Assembly (NCBI GenBank): GCA_016125085.1
Contig: WGMM01000004.1
Location: 151,074 to 215,073, forward strand
Direction of reading: 5' to 3'
Length of the DNA: 64,000 nt
Source of the DNA: a bacterium
GTDB taxonomy: Bacteria; Planctomycetota; Planctomycetia; Isosphaerales; Isosphaeraceae
The position numbers and the translations under genes were made by a program. Positions 1 to 9,493 of this stretch are shown here, one piece after another. Numbering within the stretch: position 1 is the first letter of the stretch; each line of letters opens with the position of its first letter. The notes beneath the pieces were generated by a model. The model worked only from the letters and a program-made list of their open reading frames with translations. It had not been told where the DNA came from and searched no databases.

Positions 1-2
1 CA

Positions 3-32
3 GGCCCGAAGCGTCGCGACGCTCCGGGCCTT
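3..32. terminator. GC-rich inverted repeat, possible terminator 3' of the minus-strand acetyltransferase
   Basis: GGCCCGAAGCG-TCGCGA-CGCTCCGGGCC stem-loop just beyond the end of the ORF ending at 57 on the minus strand. Confidence 0.55.
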
Positions 33-56
33 CGTTCCAAAGCAACCGGTATGAAG

Positions 57-599
57 TTAGACGCCGATGGTGACGGCGGCGGACTGATCGATTTCGGCCG
101 TGATCGAAGCAGGCTGCGAAGAGCGGATCAGGGCGACTTCGTTACAGTTCGGGAACAGCGGGCAACGGACGCATTCGTTCCAGATCTTGTGCGGCAGATC
201 GCTTTTTTCGATCTGGACATAGCCGCACTTTTCGAAGAAGTCGGGAACGTAGGTCAGCGTGAAGACCGATTTGATGTCGAGATCACCGGCCGATTTCCAG
301 CAGGCGTCGACCAGGGCCCGCCCGACACCCCGCCCCTGGGCGGCCTCGGACACAGCCAGGCACTTCAATTCGGCCAGGTCTTCCCAAAACACATGAAGAG
401 CGGCACAGCCGATGATTCGGCCGTCGTCTTCCACGGCGACGTAAAATTCGCGGATCGATTCGTAGAGTTCGCCGAGCGTTCGGCGGATCATCAGCTTGCG
501 GTCTGCGAAGGTCTTGATCAAGTCGCAAATTGCGGGAACATCACTGACGCGTGCCGGGCGTATGTTCAACCGAGGAGCCTCCAAACCCCGGACTTCCAC
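57..599 (-). CDS. GNAT-family N-acetyltransferase, similar to short ArgA-type N-acetylglutamate synthases
   Basis: 180 aa ORF; GNAT signature 'LKCLAVSEAAQGRGVGRALVDACW'; 'FFEKCGYVQIEKSDLPHKIWNECVRCPLFPNCNEVAL' resembles the C-terminus of short ArgA-like acetyltransferases. Confidence 0.8.
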   Translation of the reverse strand: MEVRGLEAPRLNIRPARVSDVPAICDLIKTFADRKLMIRRTLGELYESIREFYVAVEDDGRIIGCAALHVFWEDLAELKCLAVSEAAQGRGVGRALVDACWKSAGDLDIKSVFTLTYVPDFFEKCGYVQIEKSDLPHKIWNECVRCPLFPNCNEVALIRSSQPASITAEIDQSAAVTIGV

Positions 600-960
600 C
601 GGGAGATTTCAGGAATGGTGTCGCAACGGACTACCGGGCCCTTCGCACACTTGCAGGACGGTCTCGCAAGATCGGCTGCAAGTCTTGTCGCCCCACAGGG
701 CATGCGTCGGAATATTCCATCGTATTTTATCTACGACAGGATGCAATACCAATTCGACAGAAACGCGCGTTTTGTTCACGGATTTTCGATCGAATTCGAC
801 CCGGGTTCCGCACCGCTCCAAGACACCAATTTTGCGGCGAATTCATGACTTGCCTGGCGGGACGCGGTTATAATCGGGTGATACGGCTTGCTGACGCCTC
901 TCCTGAGATGATTCGCGTCGGCTCCTCATAAGCGAAATTCGCAGCAAGAGCATCCCGAAA

Positions 961-1893
961 GTGTACGAGCCCTGGTCCGAACCCCTGTCGAATTATCCAC
1001 GCACCAGCGGCAAGGTGCGCGAGATTTTCGTCCTCCCCGACGACACTCTCCTGTTCGTCGCCACGGACCGGATCTCGGCCTACGACTGGATCCTGCCCAC
1101 GCCGATCCCCGACAAAGGCCGCGTGCTCTCCGGGCTTTCGGATCACTGGTTCGATCATCTCGGCATCGCACATCACCGGATCACAAGCCGAATCGACGAC
1201 ATCGCCGATCGCATTCCAGCCCTTCAGCGTGACGCCGACGCGCGTGCCTCGCTCGAAGGCCGGGCCATGCTGGTGCGAAAGCTGCATATCGTGCCGTTCG
1301 AATGTGTCGTCCGCGGCTATCTTTCCGGCAGCGGCTGGCGAGAATACAAGGCCGGCGGCAACGTCTGCGGGGTCGATTTGCCGCAGAGGCTCGTCGAAAG
1401 CGACCGGCTGCCCGAGCCGATCTTCACGCCCGCCACCAAGGCAGCCAGCGGGCATGACGAAAACGTGCCCTTCGAACGCATGGCTGCCGACCTCGGGCAG
1501 GATCTAGCCGGACGGTTGCGCAAGGCCAGCCTGGCCATTTACGAAAAAGCCGCGGCCATGGCCCTGAAGCAGGGGCTGATTCTGGCCGATACCAAGTTCG
1601 AATGGGGGCTGGATGTGAGCGGCGACATCGTCCTGGCGGACGAAGTCCTCACGCCCGACAGTTCGCGATACTGGGACGCCGCAGCCTATCGCCCCGGTGG
1701 CCCGCAGCCTTCGTACGACAAGCAGTTCGTGCGTGACTGGCTGGACGCCAGCGGCTGGGATCACGCCAGCCATCCCCCCTCGCTGCCGGCGGAAATCGTG
1801 CAGCGAACGCGACAGAAGTATGTCGACGCCTACCGGCTCATCACGGGCCGTGAATTCCCGTGGGGCGATGCGAAGCACACGCATCCTGCCTGA
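961..1893 (+). CDS. purC: phosphoribosylaminoimidazole-succinocarboxamide synthase
   Basis: 310 aa; 'SGKVREIFVLPDDTLLFVATDRISAYDWILPTPIPDKGRVL', 'PFECVVRGYLSGSGWREY', 'ILADTKFEWG', 'LADEVLTPDSSRYWD' are characteristic SAICAR synthetase motifs. Confidence 0.95.
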   Translation: MYEPWSEPLSNYPRTSGKVREIFVLPDDTLLFVATDRISAYDWILPTPIPDKGRVLSGLSDHWFDHLGIAHHRITSRIDDIADRIPALQRDADARASLEGRAMLVRKLHIVPFECVVRGYLSGSGWREYKAGGNVCGVDLPQRLVESDRLPEPIFTPATKAASGHDENVPFERMAADLGQDLAGRLRKASLAIYEKAAAMALKQGLILADTKFEWGLDVSGDIVLADEVLTPDSSRYWDAAAYRPGGPQPSYDKQFVRDWLDASGWDHASHPPSLPAEIVQRTRQKYVDAYRLITGREFPWGDAKHTHPA

Positions 1894-1946
1894 AGCATGA
1901 GCCGGTTTCGAGTGATCGTTCGATTCGTCATCAAGGTCGGTTCCCG

Positions 1947-3203
1947 ATGAGTTTACGCTACCTGACAGCCGGCGAGAGCCATGGCGCGGCACTGACGGCC
2001 ATCGTCGACGGCTTCCCTTCCGGTCTCCCGGTCGATTTCGAAGCGATCGACTTCGAGCTCAAACGCCGCCAGGGGGGCTATGGCCGCGGCAAGCGCCAGC
2101 AGCTCGAAACCGACAAGATCTCGATCGAATCGGGCATCTATCGGGGCGTCACCACAGGCGCGCCGATCACGCTCCGGCTGATCAATCGCGACGCCAAGCT
2201 CGAAAAACTGGCCGAGCCGGAAGCCCCGCGCGGCGGGCATATCGACCTGGCCGGTTCGCTGTCACACGAAACCGGCATTCGCCAGGTACTCGAACGGGCC
2301 AGTGCCCGCGAAACGGCCATTCGCGTCGCTGTCGGTGCTCTGGCCAGCCAGATGCTGGGGCATCTCGGCATCGGTGTCATCGGGTACGTCGTCGAACTCG
2401 GGGGCGTAAAGGCCGATGCGCTCGCGATCGACCAGTCCGTGCGTGACGCCAGCGCGGTCTACACGCTCAATCCGCAGGCCGATGCCGCGATCGTCGCCGC
2501 GATCGATGCCGCCCGTGCCGCGGGCGATACGCTCGGCGGAATTCTCGAAACGATCGTCACCGGCTGCCCGATCGGCCTGGGTTCGCACACGCAATATGAC
2601 CGCAAGCTCGATGCCCGCCTGGCCGCGGCTGTGATGAGCATTCAGGCGGTCAAGGCGGTCGAGTTCGGTCTGGGCTGCGAAGTCGCTCGCCGGCCGGGGT
2701 CGAAAGTCATGGATCCGATCCGGTACGACCCCGACCACGACCCGTCGGATCGCAGGTTCGGTTTCCGTCGGCCGTCGAACAATGCCGGCGGGATCGAAGG
2801 AGGCACATCGAACGGCGAACCCATCGTCGTCCGTGCGTACAAAAAGCCGATCAGCACCCTTGCCGCGCGCGGGCCGAGCATCAAAATGGCGACGAAGACC
2901 GAGTCGCCGGCAAGTTACGAGCGATCCGACGTCTGTGCCGTTCCGGCGGCTTCGGTGATTATGCAGAATGTCGTCGCCTTCGAAATCGCGGCGGCTGTCG
3001 TCGAAAAATATGGCTCAGGCAGCCTTGGGGCACTTCAGGAGGCCGTGGCCACGGCCCACGAACGTACGAAACGCCATCTGACGGAATGGCCCCCGGCTCG
3101 CAACCAGGCGGCGAATTCGGCCCAGGGCGATGCCGTTCAGCAGCCCTCCGGGCGCTCTTCGGCCGTGCTCTCCCAGGCGCGAAAAAGCCCTGAGTCGACC
3201 TGA
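1947..3203 (+). CDS. aroC: chorismate synthase
   Basis: ATG at 1947 inside ORF 1860..3203; 'MSLRYLTAGESHGAAL', 'RRQGGYGRGKRQQLETDKISIESGIYRGVTTGAPI', 'GFRRPSNNAGGIEGGTSNGEPIVVRAYKKPI'; roughly 40 aa C-terminal tail beyond the conserved core. Confidence 0.95.
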   Translation: MSLRYLTAGESHGAALTAIVDGFPSGLPVDFEAIDFELKRRQGGYGRGKRQQLETDKISIESGIYRGVTTGAPITLRLINRDAKLEKLAEPEAPRGGHIDLAGSLSHETGIRQVLERASARETAIRVAVGALASQMLGHLGIGVIGYVVELGGVKADALAIDQSVRDASAVYTLNPQADAAIVAAIDAARAAGDTLGGILETIVTGCPIGLGSHTQYDRKLDARLAAAVMSIQAVKAVEFGLGCEVARRPGSKVMDPIRYDPDHDPSDRRFGFRRPSNNAGGIEGGTSNGEPIVVRAYKKPISTLAARGPSIKMATKTESPASYERSDVCAVPAASVIMQNVVAFEIAAAVVEKYGSGSLGALQEAVATAHERTKRHLTEWPPARNQAANSAQGDAVQQPSGRSSAVLSQARKSPEST

Positions 3204-3283
3204 CCGAATCCGTGGTTCTTGCGTCGACGATCCGTATCTGCAAAAATGGCAGTCGCCTGATCAGGCCTGGCGATCGGCCCGGG

Positions 3284-3296
3284 TGTCAATTTGACA
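3284..3296. promoter_or_regulatory. palindrome TGTCAATTTGACA, possible activator/enhancer site upstream of dnaK
   Basis: Perfect 13-bp inverted repeat about 90 bp upstream of the -24/-12 element; related TGTCATTGAC at 3329-3338. Confidence 0.35.
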
Positions 3297-3383
3297 GCCG
3301 CAGGGTTCAAGGTTGGCCGGATCGATTTGTGTCATTGACGGCAAATCAAGTAACGGAAGCAATTTAGATGAATCTGTCCGTAA

Positions 3384-3400
3384 TTGGCACGCCTCTTGCA
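3384..3400 (+). promoter_or_regulatory. sigma-54 (RpoN) -24/-12 promoter upstream of dnaK
   Basis: TTGGCACGCCTCTTGCA; matches the established RpoN consensus (TTGGCACG-N4-TTGCW); GG (3386) to GC (3398) offset is the canonical 12 bp. Confidence 0.75.
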
Positions 3401-3542
3401 TAATTGCGTGGCATCCTCCGAATAGGCGATCGGGCGAAGGCCGGCGGGGCGAAGGGAACCGAAGCGGAATCAGCCGACGAAAGCTTGAGCGGAAAACCAG
3501 TCGTAGCGGAATAAGAACAGGGCGAAGAAAGGGGAGCGAGAC

Positions 3543-5462
3543 ATGGCAGAAGGCGAAAAGATCATCGGGATTGACCTGGGCACGACGAACTCGGTCGTAG
3601 CGGTGATGGAAGGTGGCGAGCCGAAGGTGATCGCCAATCAGGAGGGGGCGTATCTGACCCCGTCCGTGGTGGCGTTCACGAACAAGGGCGACACGCTGGT
3701 GGGCGAGCCGGCGAAGCGTCAGGCCGTGACGAACCCGACAGGCACGATCTATTCGATCAAGCGGTTCATGGGCCGGCGCGTCGGTGAAGTCTCCGACGAG
3801 CAGAAGATGGTGCCCTACAAGATCGTCGGCAGCACGAGCGATCCGGTGAAGGTCGAAGTCGGGGGCAAAGAGTACAGCCCGCCCGAAATCTCGGCCATCA
3901 TCCTGCGCAAGCTGAAGGAAGCGGCCGAAAGCTATCTTGGTCATAAGGTCAAGAAGGCCGTGATCACGGTGCCGGCCTACTTCAACGATGCCCAGCGGCA
4001 GGCGACGAAGGACGCCGGTCAGATCGCGGGCCTGGAAGTGGCCCGGATCATCAACGAGCCGACGGCCGCGGCGCTGGCCTATGGCCTGGACAAGAAGAAG
4101 AACGAAAAGATCGCCGTGTTCGACCTCGGCGGCGGCACGTTCGACATTTCGATCCTGGACGTGACGGACGGTCTGTTCGAAGTGCTTTCGACCAACGGCG
4201 ACACCCACCTGGGTGGCGACGACTGGGACGAAGCCCTGATCAACCACATCGCCGACGAGTTCAAGAAGAACGAAGGCATCGACCTGCGTAAGGATCAGAT
4301 GGCTCTGCAGCGGCTCAAGGAAGCCGCCGAAAAGGCCAAGAAGGAACTGTCGTTCCAGGCTCAGGCCGAAGTGAACCTGCCGTTCATCACGGCCGATGCC
4401 TCCGGGCCGAAGCACCTGATGATGACGATCACCCGCAGCCAGTTCGAACGTATGACCGACAAACTGGTCGAACGCTGCAAGATCCCGGTCCTGAAGGCTC
4501 TGGAAGACGCCAAGCTGAAGGCTGGTCAGGTCGACGAAGTGGTTCTGGTCGGCGGTTCCACCCGGATGCCGCGGATTCAGGAAATGGTCAAGGAAATCTT
4601 CGGCCGAGAGCCCCACAAGGGCGTCAATCCGGACGAAGTCGTGGCCGTCGGTGCCGCGATTCAGGGTGCCGTGCTCACGGGCGAAGTCAAAGACCTGCTG
4701 CTGCTGGACGTGACTCCGCTTTCGCTGGGTCTGGAAACCAAGGGCGGCGTCATGACCGTTCTGGTGCCGCGCAACACGACGATTCCGACCGAGAAGAAGG
4801 AAACCTTCACCACCGCCGAAGACAACCAGACGGCTGTGACGATCAAGGTCTATCAGGGCGAGCGGCCGATGGCGTCGGATAACCGGCTCCTCGGCGAGTT
4901 CAACCTGGAAGGCATTCCGCCAGCCCGGATGGGCGTGCCCCAGATCGAGGTGGCCTTCAACCTGGACGCCAACGGCATCCTTTCCGTCAAGGCCCGTGAC
5001 AAGGCCAGCGGTAAGGAGCAGACGATCCGGATCGAAGCCTCAGGCGGTCTTTCCAAGGACGAAATCGATAAGATGCAGCGTGACGCCGAAAGCCACGCCG
5101 CCGAAGACAAACGCAAGCGTGACCTGGCGGAAGCGCGCAACTCGGCCGAACAACGTGTCTACCAGGTCGAAAAGACCCTGGAAGACAACAAGGAAAAGCT
5201 GACCGAAGGCGACAAATCGGCGATCGCGTCGCTTGTCGAAAAGGTCAACAAGGCGAAGGAAGGCACCGACGTGGCCGCGATTCAATCCGCCACCGACGAG
5301 CTGATGAAAGCCGTTCAGGCCATGGCCGAGAAGCTTTATGCCGCAGGCCCCGAAGCTTCGGCCCCTGGTGGCGATGCCCCTACAGGTTCGCCCGAAGCCG
5401 GCGAATCGGCTGGCGGCAGCAAGCCGGACGACGTGATCGACGTCGAATTCGAGCAGAAGTGA
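3543..5462 (+). CDS. dnaK: molecular chaperone DnaK (Hsp70)
   Basis: 639 aa; '[19 protein letters not shown]', '[15 protein letters not shown]', '[22 protein letters not shown]', C-terminal '[11 protein letters not shown]'. Confidence 0.98.
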   Translation: MAEGEKIIGIDLGTTNSVVAVMEGGEPKVIANQEGAYLTPSVVAFTNKGDTLVGEPAKRQAVTNPTGTIYSIKRFMGRRVGEVSDEQKMVPYKIVGSTSDPVKVEVGGKEYSPPEISAIILRKLKEAAESYLGHKVKKAVITVPAYFNDAQRQATKDAGQIAGLEVARIINEPTAAALAYGLDKKKNEKIAVFDLGGGTFDISILDVTDGLFEVLSTNGDTHLGGDDWDEALINHIADEFKKNEGIDLRKDQMALQRLKEAAEKAKKELSFQAQAEVNLPFITADASGPKHLMMTITRSQFERMTDKLVERCKIPVLKALEDAKLKAGQVDEVVLVGGSTRMPRIQEMVKEIFGREPHKGVNPDEVVAVGAAIQGAVLTGEVKDLLLLDVTPLSLGLETKGGVMTVLVPRNTTIPTEKKETFTTAEDNQTAVTIKVYQGERPMASDNRLLGEFNLEGIPPARMGVPQIEVAFNLDANGILSVKARDKASGKEQTIRIEASGGLSKDEIDKMQRDAESHAAEDKRKRDLAEARNSAEQRVYQVEKTLEDNKEKLTEGDKSAIASLVEKVNKAKEGTDVAAIQSATDELMKAVQAMAEKLYAAGPEASAPGGDAPTGSPEAGESAGGSKPDDVIDVEFEQK

Positions 5463-5506
5463 TTCGGCAGGTGACGCAAAACCGGACCGAATGACCCTGA
5501 GATCTC

Positions 5507-5540
5507 GGGGGGATGTGCCGAGCGGCCATCCCCCTTTTTT
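5507..5540 (+). terminator. Rho-independent terminator after dnaK
   Basis: GGGGGATG-tgccgagcgg-CCATCCCCC followed by TTTTTT. Confidence 0.85.
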
Positions 5541-5601
5541 CATAGGGTTTCCTGGCTCCGGGCCGGCGCTGAAACCTGATTCGTTCTTCAGGAATCGAGC
5601 G

Positions 5602-6027
5602 ATGACCGCCGCTGAGAATCGACCGAACCGTCCGCCTGGCTTCGAAACCCTGATGCGTCAGGCCTGGCCCGTGCTCTGGGAAGCGATTCGCCAGGGGCGA
5701 ACGGTCAGCTATACGGAACTGGCAGGTCGCGGCGGCCGGCCGCTGCATCACCGGCAACTGGCCCGGCAACTGCTGCGGGAAATGTCGCTTCGGTGCAAGC
5801 AGGCTGGTTTGCCCGATCTGGCGGCGCTTGTCGTGCGGCGCGATACCGGAAAGCCTGGCACCGGCTGGTGGGATCTCAACCCCGGGCGGGTTCGCGGGCC
5901 GGAAGACCCCGAGGAATCCTGGGAAGAGGCTCTGGTCATGTGCCTGAGCCACCCGTGGAAATCGACCGACGTCGACCTGCTCACCGGGGGCGGTAAAAAG
6001 TCGCCGAAAATCGGCCCGAATTCCTGA
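5602..6027 (+). CDS. small uncharacterised protein between dnaK and clpB, possible winged-helix-like domain
   Basis: ATG at 5602 within ORF 5491..6027; 'VLWEAIRQGRTVSYTELAGRGG...HHRQLARQLLREMSLRCKQAGLPDLAALVVRRDTGKPGTGWWDLN'; ORF sits between two chaperone genes. Confidence 0.65.
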   Translation: MTAAENRPNRPPGFETLMRQAWPVLWEAIRQGRTVSYTELAGRGGRPLHHRQLARQLLREMSLRCKQAGLPDLAALVVRRDTGKPGTGWWDLNPGRVRGPEDPEESWEEALVMCLSHPWKSTDVDLLTGGGKKSPKIGPNS

Positions 6028-6081
6028 ACGAAACGCCACTGCCGAACGTAAGAAAAGACAAGAAAAGGGGGAATCGACACA

Positions 6082-8733
6082 ATGGCATTCCGATTCGAAC
6101 AGCTTACGCACAAAGCTCAGGAAGCGGTCCAGCGCACGCAGGAAATGGCCCGCGAGAGCGGTAATCAGCGGTTGGAGCCTATGCACCTGCTGGCCGCCCT
6201 GCTGGAACCGGCTCCGTCCGTCACGCGCGCCATTCTGGAGAAGCTGGGGATAAACCCGGCCCAGATTCAGAAAGCCGCCAGTGAGGGCATCAAGGCCCTG
6301 CCGAAAGTCAGCGGCGGCGAGCAGACGCTCGGGCCCGACCTTTCGAAAGTCCTCGACACCGCTTCCGACGAAGCCAAGACGATGGGCGACGACTTCGTCT
6401 CGATCGAACACCTGCTGCTGGCTTTGACGAAAGTTCCCGGCAAGGCGCAGGGCGTCCTGAACGCGTTGGGCGTCAACGACAAGGCCATCATGGGTGCCCT
6501 GAAGGACGTGCGCGGCAGCCAGCGGGTGACGGACCAGAGCCCTGAGGAAAAGTATCAGGCCCTGGAAAAGTACGGCCGCGATCTCGTCGAGCTGGCCCGC
6601 AAGGGCAAGATCGACCCGGTGATCGGCCGCGACAGCGAAATTCGCCGCGTCGTTCAGGTGCTCTCGCGCCGGACGAAGAACAACCCGGTGCTCATCGGCG
6701 AACCGGGCGTCGGCAAGACGGCCATCGCCGAAGGGCTGGCCCAGCGGATCGTCTCGGGTGACGTGCCCGAATCGCTCAAGGGCCGCAAGCTGATCGCGCT
6801 GGACATGGGCGCGCTCGTCGCCGGGGCCAAATACCGGGGCGAATTCGAAGAACGCCTCAAGGCCGTTCTCAAGGAAGTGACCGACTCGGGCGGGCGGATC
6901 ATTCTGTTCATCGACGAACTGCACCTGGTCGTCGGCGCGGGCAAGAGCGACGGCGCCATGGACGCCGCCAACCTGCTCAAGCCGGCCCTGGCCCGGGGCG
7001 AGCTGCGGTGCGTCGGCGCGACGACGCTCGACGAATATCGCGAGCACATCGAAAAGGACCCGGCCCTGGAACGGCGGTTCCAGCCGGTGATGGTCGAGGA
7101 GCCGTCGATCGAAGACACGATCGCCATCCTGCGGGGCATCAAGGAAAAGTACGAAGTGCACCATAAGGTGACGATTCGCGATTCGGCACTGGTGGCCGCC
7201 GCGAAGCTTTCCACCCGCTACATCACCGACAGGCAGCTGCCCGACAAGGCCATCGACCTTGTCGACGAAGCCGCCAGCCGCCTGAGCATGGAGCTGCAAT
7301 CCGTTCCGACCGAGATCGACGTCATCCAGCGCCGGCTGCTGCAATTGCAGCTGGCCCAGCGGATGCTCCAGAACGAAACCGAGGAGCACGCCCAGGAACG
7401 GCTGGCCGAGATCGAGGAAGAGATCGCCAGGCTGGAAAAGGACCTGCAGGATCTGCGCACGCAGTGGGAGTTCGAAAAATCGGGCTTGGGCGACGTGCAG
7501 AAGGTGCGGGAAGAGTACGACAAGGTGAAGATCGAATACGCCCGGCAATATGAGGAGATCAACCTCATGATGCAGCGCGGCGAGCGGCCGGACGAAAACG
7601 TCTTCCGCAAGCTGGCCGAGATCGAAGCCCGCAAGAAGTCGCTGGAAACGCAGATCGCCAGCGCCGAAGCCGCCCAGCCCGCCGCCGAAAAGTCGGAAGC
7701 GAAGGGCAAGGACGGCCGTGTTCTGCTCAAGAAAGAGGTCGACTCGGAAGAGATCGCCGAAGTCGTGAGCCAGTGGACGGGCATCCCGGTTTCGAAGATG
7801 CTCACCACCGAGCGCGAAAAGCTGCTGCACCTGGAAAACCAGATCCACCTGCGTATGGTCAACCAGAACGACGCCGTTCGGGCCGTGGCCGATGCCGTGC
7901 GCCGCAGCCGTGCGGGCCTGCAGGATCCGAATCGGCCGATCGGTTCGTTCCTGTTCCTCGGGCCGACGGGCGTGGGCAAGACGGAGCTGGCGAAGGCGCT
8001 GGCCGAGTTCCTGTTCGACGACGAAAACGCCATGGTGCGCATCGACATGTCCGAATACGGCGAGCGGCATAACGTCAGCCGCCTGATCGGCGCGCCTCCC
8101 GGCTATGTCGGTTACGAGGAAGGGGGCCGGCTCACGGAAGCCGTCCGCCGCAGGCCTTATTCGGTCGTCCTGCTGGACGAAATGGAAAAGGCTCACCGCG
8201 ACGTCTTCAACGTGCTGCTGCAGGTGCTCGATGACGGCCGCCTGACAGACGGGCAGGGGCGCACGGTCGACTTCAAGAACGCCGTGATCATCATGACTTC
8301 GAATATCGGCAGCCAGGTCATCAGCGAGATGGCCGACAACGGCGACGAAGCCGCGATGCGCAACGCCATCGAGGAAATCCTGCGGAAGAACTTCCTGCCG
8401 GAATTCCTGAACCGGATCGACGAGAAAATCATCTTCCACCCGCTGGGCTACTTCGAGCTGCGGAAGATCGTGGACATCCAGCTCAAGCGGATGATGGCCC
8501 AGATGACCGAAGCCGGCCTGGTTCTGGAAATGACCGACAAGGCCAAGGAGCAGATCGCCGAAGAAGGCTACGACCCGGCCTATGGTGCCCGGCCGCTGAA
8601 GCGGGTGCTGCAGCAGCGCGTGGCCAATCCGCTGGCCTCGGCGATCCTGGCCGGCAAGTTCCCACCGGGGGCGACGATCCTGATCGACTGGAATGCGGAC
8701 GAAAGCCGGTTCGATTTCGAGCCGAAATCCTAA
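6082..8733 (+). CDS. clpB: ATP-dependent disaggregase ClpB (Hsp100)
   Basis: 883 aa; two AAA+ modules ('[20 protein letters not shown]', '[21 protein letters not shown]'), ClpB middle coiled-coil, Clp N domain. Confidence 0.98.
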   Translation: MAFRFEQLTHKAQEAVQRTQEMARESGNQRLEPMHLLAALLEPAPSVTRAILEKLGINPAQIQKAASEGIKALPKVSGGEQTLGPDLSKVLDTASDEAKTMGDDFVSIEHLLLALTKVPGKAQGVLNALGVNDKAIMGALKDVRGSQRVTDQSPEEKYQALEKYGRDLVELARKGKIDPVIGRDSEIRRVVQVLSRRTKNNPVLIGEPGVGKTAIAEGLAQRIVSGDVPESLKGRKLIALDMGALVAGAKYRGEFEERLKAVLKEVTDSGGRIILFIDELHLVVGAGKSDGAMDAANLLKPALARGELRCVGATTLDEYREHIEKDPALERRFQPVMVEEPSIEDTIAILRGIKEKYEVHHKVTIRDSALVAAAKLSTRYITDRQLPDKAIDLVDEAASRLSMELQSVPTEIDVIQRRLLQLQLAQRMLQNETEEHAQERLAEIEEEIARLEKDLQDLRTQWEFEKSGLGDVQKVREEYDKVKIEYARQYEEINLMMQRGERPDENVFRKLAEIEARKKSLETQIASAEAAQPAAEKSEAKGKDGRVLLKKEVDSEEIAEVVSQWTGIPVSKMLTTEREKLLHLENQIHLRMVNQNDAVRAVADAVRRSRAGLQDPNRPIGSFLFLGPTGVGKTELAKALAEFLFDDENAMVRIDMSEYGERHNVSRLIGAPPGYVGYEEGGRLTEAVRRRPYSVVLLDEMEKAHRDVFNVLLQVLDDGRLTDGQGRTVDFKNAVIIMTSNIGSQVISEMADNGDEAAMRNAIEEILRKNFLPEFLNRIDEKIIFHPLGYFELRKIVDIQLKRMMAQMTEAGLVLEMTDKAKEQIAEEGYDPAYGARPLKRVLQQRVANPLASAILAGKFPPGATILIDWNADESRFDFEPKS

Positions 8734-8765
8734 GCCGCGGTCTGGTCAAACGGACGAAACGAAGC

Positions 8766-8799
8766 GACGGAGCCCGGCATCGGGCTCCGTCGTGTTTTG
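8766..8799 (+). terminator. Rho-independent terminator after clpB
   Basis: GACGGAGCCCG-GCAT-CGGGCTCCGTC then GTGTTTTG. Confidence 0.8.
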
Positions 8800-8820
8800 T
8801 TCGAACTGTTACCAATCGAA

Positions 8821-9342
8821 TTATGGCCTGCGTTCGCGGGCTCTGTCACCTTCGCGGACGACCACGTCGTCCTTGACGATCAGCATGAGCGTCGTTTTGA
8901 AGGCCAGTTCGCCGTCGGCGGTTTTCGCGGCGATGTCCCATTCGTGGATGCCCGGGTCTTTCGTAGCCTCGGGCTGTACGTCGATCGTCACGGGCATCGA
9001 TTCGGAAGAGTCGATGGAAAACGTGGCCGGTGCGACGCTCAGGCCTGGCCGGGCGATGTCGTAGCCGGTGACCGAGATCTCTTTCGAAGTCGGATTCTTC
9101 ACCGAGAGCAGCAGTTCCATTTTGCCATTGAGCGGCAGCGTGCCGAGATCGAGCCTGCGAACGACCGTCAGCACGCCTTCCGGCTTTGCCTTACGAGCGG
9201 CTTTGAGATCTTCCACTCCAGGAGTGCTTCCCTCATTCCGGCAGCCTTGCGCTGGGACGAGAAACGCCAGCATCGCCGGGATCGCAACGATCCGGATGTA
9301 GCGTTCATGCCGATTGCATGGACAATTCGAAATGGGGGACAT
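8821..9342 (-). CDS. putative lipoprotein with DUF1573-like immunoglobulin-type fold
   Basis: 173 aa; hydrophobic N-terminus with lipobox-like 'LVPAQGC'; 'LDLGTLPLNGKMELLLSVKNPTSKEISVTGY' resembles DUF1573/ASPM-SPD-2-Hydin-type domains. Confidence 0.6.
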   Translation of the reverse strand: MSPISNCPCNRHERYIRIVAIPAMLAFLVPAQGCRNEGSTPGVEDLKAARKAKPEGVLTVVRRLDLGTLPLNGKMELLLSVKNPTSKEISVTGYDIARPGLSVAPATFSIDSSESMPVTIDVQPEATKDPGIHEWDIAAKTADGELAFKTTLMLIVKDDVVVREGDRARERRP

Positions 9343-9493
9343 GGGGGACCTCGTAAAGTGTAGCGATCAGGTTGGCTTTGCCGGCCTCGTGTGGTAGATT
9401 CTCTTGGAGATCGTCCAATATGCGGAGGGGCCGTCGTCGCCGTCAATTGACGAGTTCATTTCGGTCGGTACCTGCGCTGTAAAACTGCACCTC

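Noticed and set aside
3204-3542. CIRCE/HrcA operator upstream of dnaK
   Set aside because: Looked for TTAGCACTC-N9-GAGTGCTAA and found no acceptable match; only the -24/-12 element and TGTCA palindromes are present.
3261-4616. 451-aa minus-strand ORF antisense to dnaK
   Set aside because: Shadow ORF opposite an unambiguous dnaK; no recognisable protein motif.
5380-8439. 1019-aa minus-strand ORF antisense to clpB/dnaK
   Set aside because: Shadow ORF created by the GC-rich codon bias of clpB on the plus strand; residue composition is His/Asp/Arg/Gln/Phe-rich without domain signatures.
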